The notes under the pieces were generated by a model that searched no databases, was not told where the DNA came from, and was given only the letters and a program-made list of their open reading frames with translations. A stretch of 64,000 nt of DNA, taken from NCBI GenBank assembly GCA_007922195.1, contig ML681989.1:45127275-45191274 (forward strand), read 5' to 3'. The position numbers were made by a program, and so were the translations under genes. Source of the DNA: Podocnemis expansa. Lineage: Eukaryota > Chordata > Testudines > Podocnemididae. Shown in pieces: positions 58,041 to 64,000 of this stretch. Every line of letters starts with the position of its first letter. Positions within the stretch are counted from its first letter, which is position 1.

Positions 58041-59397
58041 AAGTCTGAGCGAACAGGAAATTGGTCAGTGTTCTTTATTATGAGCTATTTTTAACCAAGA
58101 TTTACAAGAGTTAGCATTTCTCAAAGACTGTAAATAAAATGAAGGTACTCACTTTTGTCTGACTGTGTTCAAGTACAGAAAAGAAAGATAGTTTAACTAT
58201 ACTGTTAGTGAAAAAAATCCATTTAAATTGATCTTTAAGGAATTCGTATGGATGTCAAGGACATGAGAATTAGCTTTTTAAGTATGGTCTCACTACAGCC
58301 TTCTTGCTGTGGGGCTCTTTAAATTGCTAGACAGACAGATGTGTTGTTAAGGGATAAAGAAAAAATAGAATCATGTTAGACTGTATGATAAGCAGTGCTC
58401 TACCTCAGAGGAAAATAATCTGTTGCTATTATTGACTGTGTATACCATGTTAGCACTGAGACACCCCCCCCATCATGCTATACAAGTAGCTTCTCACTAA
58501 ACAGGAAGGGGATAGGTGTGTATTAGAGAATGAGTAGCTGCTCTAAATATCCTTGTTAGAACTTGCAGGTTTTCTGGAACCCTTTCCCTAAAGACCATTC
58601 CTGAAAGTCCAGTTATAACTGATATATTTATTAGCCCTTTTTCAGTTTGAAGTGCTTGCTTTTGTCAAGCTCTTTTAGAATGTTTAGAGGTTCAAGACTG
58701 CCACACAAGGGTGTTGATTTAACAGAAGGGAAGTGTCTCAGGCAAAAAAAATTAGTTCTGAGGGTCAACTTCTAGCAAGTCCTTTTATTCATGAGATTGA
58801 AATCTTAAAGCTGCATCAAACACATCTTTAGCCACCCTGAAGGACATTTATTAGGAGAGGCACTCCTATGACAGAAGGCTTTGATCTCTTTACATAAAGA
58901 GTGACAATAAATTCCCTTATCTTGCCAAGTGAAGATTATATGCAATTCCATGAGTCTGAGACTTGATGAACTAATCCTCTTCATATACATTTATCTGCCT
59001 GGGGCAGCCCAGAAAGTGGAGAAATGCATTAGACTCTCCTGGTTTTTTAAGCAAATCAGTATTATAAACATGAAAATCTGTAACTGGTTAAGAAGCAACA
59101 GCATAACTGCTCCACAGAGAGGAGTTTGTTATGCAACATATTTGTCCAGGAAGCATAAACCAGACAACTATTCCAAAACTGGAACTATATGCTCTCATAT
59201 GCCATAATCTTGATGTAAGTAATGGGAAACTAAATCAGGAACCAAGGGTCTTAAGTTTTTTCTAAGACCAGCTCTACTGAGTGACAATATGTTGCAATAA
59301 AAGGTAAACAGCAAAATGATCATCTTAAACAGCACCATGTTTTAATGCCTGTGTGATTTGAATTAATCCCTGTTTTTATCAGAACAGCAACTGTATC
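58041..59397. other. Intronic sequence, no recognised feature
   Basis: AT-rich. No exon or identified repeat. Confidence 0.45.
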
Positions 59398-59405
59398 CTC
59401 TAGAT

Positions 59406-60212
59406 CAGGAGTTGGCAACCTTTGCCAACCCCGATGCCAGCCGTGCCCACTGCACCCTCAGTGGGTGCCAGGGGCAGGGCCAGGCCTCCACTTTGGGGTC
59501 AGGGCTGGCACCCGCCCCCAACAGCAACAGGTGGCCTCCAGGGATCGGGGTCAGCCAGCAGCAGCAGGAAGGGCCATCCCTGGGGGTAAGGTGTGGGGCA
59601 CCCAACAAAACACTCTTTGCGGGGTCCCTCTTCAGCCCCCCTAGCAGTGCGGGGAGGGGCAAGCATCTTCACCCCTGCACCAGCTGTCCCATGATGGGGC
59701 CTGGCTTAGTGCTCCCCAGTCTCCCCTACCCCTGCCATGCGCACTGCTTTTGGCTCTGTATCAGAGCAGCAAGGGGGAGGCCAGGGTGGAGGTAGCCATA
59801 TGGGCCCTGTGGTGCCTTCTGCTCCCTCCCTGATGCTCTGGAACAGAGCCAAAAGCAGAGTATGTGGTGGTAGTGGGGAGACCGGGAGCACTGAGCCAGG
59901 TGCTGCTTTAGGTCAGCTAGCATGATTCTTGGCGGGGCAGTGGTGTGGGCCTCATGCTGCCCTGCTTGGCAGGACAGTGCAGGGCCCCCAGAACTGCAGA
60001 AGCCAGGGCAATTGGCCCTCTTGCCCCCCCCACCCCCCAGGAAAGGCTCTGCCCAGCAGGTGGTCTCCAGGGGTCAGAGGTAGGGCCTGAGCTCCCAGCT
60101 GTCTAACCTGGCCCGCTCTGGGGGGGGGGGAGGGCTGAGTGGCACCATGTGCCACTTGGGCTCAGCCTCCATGCCATTTTTGGCAGGGGTGCTGGAGGTT
60201 GCCAACCCCCTG
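59406..60212. mobile_element. Non-autonomous hAT element with perfect TSD
   Basis: TIRs CAGGAGTTGGCAACC (59406) and GGTTGCCAACCCCCTG (ending 60212). Perfect 8-bp TSD CTCTAGAT at 59398-59405 and 60213-60220. The 807-bp interior is GC-rich with G and C runs and many chance ORFs on both strands; no transposase motif. Confidence 0.94.
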
Positions 60213-60220
60213 CTCTAGAT

Positions 60221-60662
60221 AGTTACAATTCTAAGAAACATCTTATACTGTGAGTCTATTCTAAAAGCAGGAAATGTATTCTAGATCAGCACCACAGTAT
60301 TTTTCATGTTAGGAAAACACTACTTTTAGCTAATCAAAGGCATCTTACCCTCAAATAGAAGCAGCATGGCATTTGCAGAGATTTTTAAACAAATTCCATG
60401 AATCTCTTGAATTTTCCACTCCAGTCTAATGAGGAGATTGATTTTAAATGAGTAATACATATATAGTCCAATGAGGCAAAATATGTAGGGTTAAATTTGC
60501 TGCAGCTTTATAGATTGTAAACTGTTTGGGACAGAGATTGTCATTCACTGTAAATTTGTACAGCATTTAACATGATGGGGCCCAATCTAGTGATGAGGTT
60601 TAGATGATACCCATATAAATGTTAAAGGATAATTATTTCAGTTTCTCCAGGAATAAAGGTGG
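60221..60662. other. Intronic sequence, no recognised feature
   Basis: AT-rich, no exon. Confidence 0.4.
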
Positions 60663-61617
60663 TGTGACAGGCTGCTCCCCAGAACAAGTCTGGTGTGCTG
60701 CTGTGACCCCCCCCCCCATCAATTCCCACTTCTAAACCCCAATTCGTTCCACTTTGCCAGATGACCACCCACTCCTGAGTCAGTCCACTCTAGCCTCTCA
60801 TGTTCAATTGGTCCTAAGCAGTGAGTGTATGTCCTCTGGCTACTCAAGGCATGGTCGCCAAGCAAGCACCCCTGGCCCCAGATACCACCGTGGGAGCCAC
60901 TGTCTAGAGATTGGGACCCATTCCCAACCACCACATACTCAAGTCTGTCCATTTAACAAATAAATGGATCCTGCCCAGCGTTCTTTATTCACACCCACTA
61001 AAGATCACACAGATTTAGATAAAACTAGTTTAATGATCACATTATAATTCTAAGTGAGGATATGACCAATCAAAGTAGAAGTATAATAAATGAGTCGAGA
61101 GACCACAAGTAAAACATGCACACTAACCTACTATCTCTGCCTAAACTGACCTCACAGTCCAAGTTTCTGCTCACAATGTTTGTCTGTCAGATGTTTGTGC
61201 TTGGATTTGTTTCAAGATGGAGATTCCCAGGCAAAAGCCCCAAAATCCTTCCAAGTGTTTCTTTCCATTCCTCCTGACACCTCCCATTCTGGGCAGAGGT
61301 GATCCCTTTGTCTGGTCTGAGCCACCTCAATTAGCACATCTGTTAACTTTTCCAGGTACTTGCTTGCTCACTGCTGCTGGGAGAGAGCTTTGTCTGCCTC
61401 TCTCCCCGCTGAGCCAAGGAAAATATGTTTCACCTTTGCTCACATGCATGAGGTTGCAAGATGCATGATATCACATAACCATGTAGAATAGGTTATGAGT
61501 ATCCATAAAGAAACCTTGCATGTCATAAGTGGCATAAAAGTACAATCCCAGTACATAGAAGGACAGAGAAATCATAAAGAACATAACTCAGGGTCTACAG
61601 ATGTGCACCCTGTGACA
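60663..61617 (-). mobile_element. Probable solo LTR
   Basis: The plus-strand ends are tgtgacaggctg and caccctgtgaca, which pair as imperfect inverted termini (10 of 12) beginning TG and ending CA. Candidate 5-bp TSD ggtgg (60658-60662) and gatgg (61618-61622). On the minus strand AATAAA (60984-60989) gives a poly-A signal, which sets the likely orientation. No internal retroviral sequence. Confidence 0.62.
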
Positions 61618-62196
61618 GATGGTTGGAGATCTTTTGATACTGAGAAGTCTGTTGAGGAGGCTGGCAACAGAAAGACTAACATAGCAATAAAGTTAGACGT
61701 ACTAGCCATTGAGAGAATAGCTAAAGCAGTCACAGGTGCTAAATCAGTGGATCTCCTCATAATCCTAATTCAGTACAGGCTTCCTGTCTTCTCTTAAACA
61801 TTAATCATACTGGGGTGCAAGAGGCCTTGCTGGCACAAGAAAGACCCAATCTGTAAACTAAATACATTAAGCTCAGAATAGCAGGAAGTTAAAAGCAGAA
61901 CTATTTATCCATTTCCACACAGCTTTACCAACCCAAAAAGAGACTTTTTCAGTCTTAGATCCCAATGTATTTTCTAAAACAAATCGTACTTTGTTTTACA
62001 CAAAGGCATTCTCTGTATTGACTTTCCATGAATTGCCATGCCAAGTTTAGAGTGTTTAATGACTGTGACAATGACACCTAAAAAAATGAATTTCTTCTGA
62101 ACCTATGAAACACAATAAACCTCACCACCTACCACCCCAAGTGCAAGGTACATTTCTTGGTACACTGAAGTGAACATGTAAGAGTGTACATGTGTT
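61618..62196. other. Intronic sequence, no recognised feature
   Basis: Mixed composition, no exon recognised. Confidence 0.4.
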
Positions 62197-62511
62197 AGAA
62201 CCTCAGAGTTATGAACACCACAGTTATGAACAGATCAGTTAATCACATCTTATTTGGAACTAGAAGTATTTAACCAGGCTGCCAAGGAGGAGATTTTTTT
62301 TAAAGCAAATTCAGTACAAAAAAAATATATATACTAACAAAATTGAAGGGAAAGTAGCATTTTTGTTCTTCCTAGTAGCATTTCAAAGCTATATTAAATT
62401 AATGTTTGGTCATAAACTTTTGAAACAACCATATCATTTTGTTCAGCATTTCAAACATTTCAGAGTTACAACCAACCTCCTTTGCTCAGATGTTCATAAC
62501 TCTGAGGTTCT
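62197..62511. mobile_element. MITE with perfect 21-bp TIRs
   Basis: agaacctcagagttatgaac+a at 62197-62217 is exactly inverted at 62491-62511. A second inner pair, 'cagttatgaaca' and 'ttcagagttacaacc', is partly conserved. The 315-bp body is AT-rich with no ORF. No clear TSD. Confidence 0.88.
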
Positions 62512-64000
62512 GTAATACAATATTATGTACAAAGAAACCCCACACAATTTCTTCCTGGAAGAAGGAAGTGAAAGAAATAATCATACGTAACTGATAGTCA
62601 CATCACTTTATTGCACTAGTGTAAGATATTATGGTGATGATGGCATTACACCTATAACATCAAGACAGCTCAGTTCTTGGAGAAAAATCACTTCATGGAC
62701 AAAGAATAACTCACTCATTTCTACCTTCAGTCAGAGCTGATGGGCATAGGAAAATATTTAAGAGAGTTTTCAACCACAATGCAATCTCATTTGATTGAAG
62801 GCATACACTCACACCTTTATCAATTTAATCTGTATTCTCAGAGTTTTCCCAGATTACTTAATGACACTGAGCTCTCACATATCAGGATCCCTGAGAATTT
62901 TTTCCTATCACCTTCAGTTGGCTAGAAGACTCCATGACATTATGAAAGATGAAGAACTGACCTCAGTTGTTTAAATCTTTGTCACCTCTTGGCTGGTTTA
63001 AAGCATGGCACACATACCTGGATATGACGACTTAATTACTCAGGAAACTCCACAGAATCTCCTCAGCAACAGTGTGCACATTATATCTGTCTTTTACCCT
63101 CCAAGCTGTCTTTCCTTAGTATTTTGAACCAGGTTCAAGATATTTGTCTTTATCACCAAAGTGACTCCAGGATATTTAAAATCCTATCTCCATGACAGAA
63201 ACTGTGGCCAACAACTGCATTCCACTGGCCTGTTGGCACTCCTTATAATAAGGCCAGGTTTATACTTAATATTTAAGTTCATCGCGATACATTTCTTCAG
63301 GCTATAAAAAAAAAAAATCATACCTCCAAGTGAAGCAATTAAGCAGGCCTAACCTCCAGTGCAGAAACTGCTATACTGGGGGAACAGGTTATAGTGATGG
63401 AAAACTCCTTTCTCTCTCTCTCTAGAAAGTGTCACTGTAAGTGCCTGAAGTCTAGGCATATCCTAACAATAAATCTTATCTGTACAGACAGAATTCTCTT
63501 TCAGGGTAGTATGAGAAGCCAGAAGGAAATCCTCAAGGAACTAAGGACTATCAAAAGCCTTATCGCACTCCACTCCAAGTACAAGACATTTCTTTGACCT
63601 TGTCTTCTCTAACATGGTCACATAGCAACAGGTATGTTTATATATTGTAAGCTGATGCAGAACTTGACCCACCTGGAGGGCACCTGCTGGTGGTGTTTCT
63701 GGGGAATTTTGCTCAAGTGGTCCCCTCCAAGTGGTCTGCTTCCTCACACAGCAACTCCGGCTCCTGAGTCCAGTTCTGGGCCTTAGCCCTCCAGCTAAGC
63801 CCACTAGTCCATCCCTTCTGGGTACCAGCCCCTGAAACAGTCTATGGTTCTGCTCAGTCTTGTCCCCAGACACTAAAACAGTCTATGGCCCATAAGCCTG
63901 TGCCAGCCCTAGTACCTGTGCCTCTCCTAGCATGCTGGGAGAGTGGGGAAGAGCCTGGGCCCACCCACTTCTCCAGGGCCCAGCCCAGGGACCCTAAGTG
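62512..64000. other. Intronic sequence; GC-rich repeat at the window edge
   Basis: 62512-63650 is AT-rich with a short (TC)n near 63411-63424. From about 63660 to the end the sequence turns GC-rich, with a repeated 'aaacagtctatgg' word (63836, 63875), and probably belongs to an LTR or DNA element that runs past the window. Not classifiable from this part. Confidence 0.4.

Larger units (their letters stand above)
18406..64000 (-). other. Part of the intron upstream of the exon (DMD intron 43)
   Basis: This is sequence 5' of the exon in transcript direction, ending in the acceptor CTGTAG with a modest pyrimidine tract. No match to the preceding rod exon was seen, so the intron runs past the window end. 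It is much richer in transposons than the downstream intron part, with nested hAT, CR1, Penelope and LTR insertions. Confidence 0.65.

Overview
This is a vertebrate window, almost certainly from a turtle. I base this on its interspersed repeats: CR1 LINEs, Penelope-like elements (PLEs) whose ends carry a GGCAC-CTAACAGA-TTCATCAGATGC signature, CORE-SINE/MIR relics and many small hAT and palindromic MITEs. The PLE subtype makes me lean towards a softshell turtle, but that is inference. There are no prokaryotic genes, operons, CRISPR arrays, tRNAs or rRNAs.

The only host coding sequence I can support is one 151-bp exon on the minus strand at 18255-18405. It has good splice sites and encodes part of a spectrin-like repeat that closely resembles human dystrophin exon 44 (for example FNEWLTEAEQ), with the same intron phases. 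Utrophin is the alternative. On the dystrophin reading, positions 1-18254 are part of intron 44 and 18406-64000 are part of intron 43. Every other predicted ORF is either a transposon fragment or a chance reading of low-complexity DNA.

Layout: 1-7700 holds a Penelope palindrome, a CR1 3' end, a hAT/MITE relic and a large inverted repeat with 434-bp arms around a 0.95-kb spacer. A palindrome-rich MITE follows at 7267-7675. 7.7-18.2 kb is mostly unique AT-rich intron with one 790-bp TIR element and a compound microsatellite. The exon is at 18.3 kb. 19.2-34.4 kb is a transposon graveyard: a hAT copy with a target-site duplication (TSD); a CR1 on the minus strand split by a solo LTR and a Penelope insertion; a Penelope copy with reverse transcriptase and GIY-YIG remnants between inverted arms; a nest of three hAT-like elements; and a second copy of the first hAT family. 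38.6-41.6 kb has a MITE, a purine-rich repeat and a Penelope palindrome whose centre is an assembly gap of 400 Ns with a perfect 12-bp TSD. 47.8-49.0 kb is a TIR element filled with a C/T-rich minisatellite. 57.5-62.5 kb has two more hAT copies with 8-bp TSDs, a probable solo LTR and a MITE with perfect 21-bp TIRs.

The strongest unexplained pattern is that five Penelope insertions here carry head-to-head (inverted) terminal sequences, three with recognisable 12-16 bp TSDs. This suggests that inverted termini are a normal integration product of this family rather than chance.
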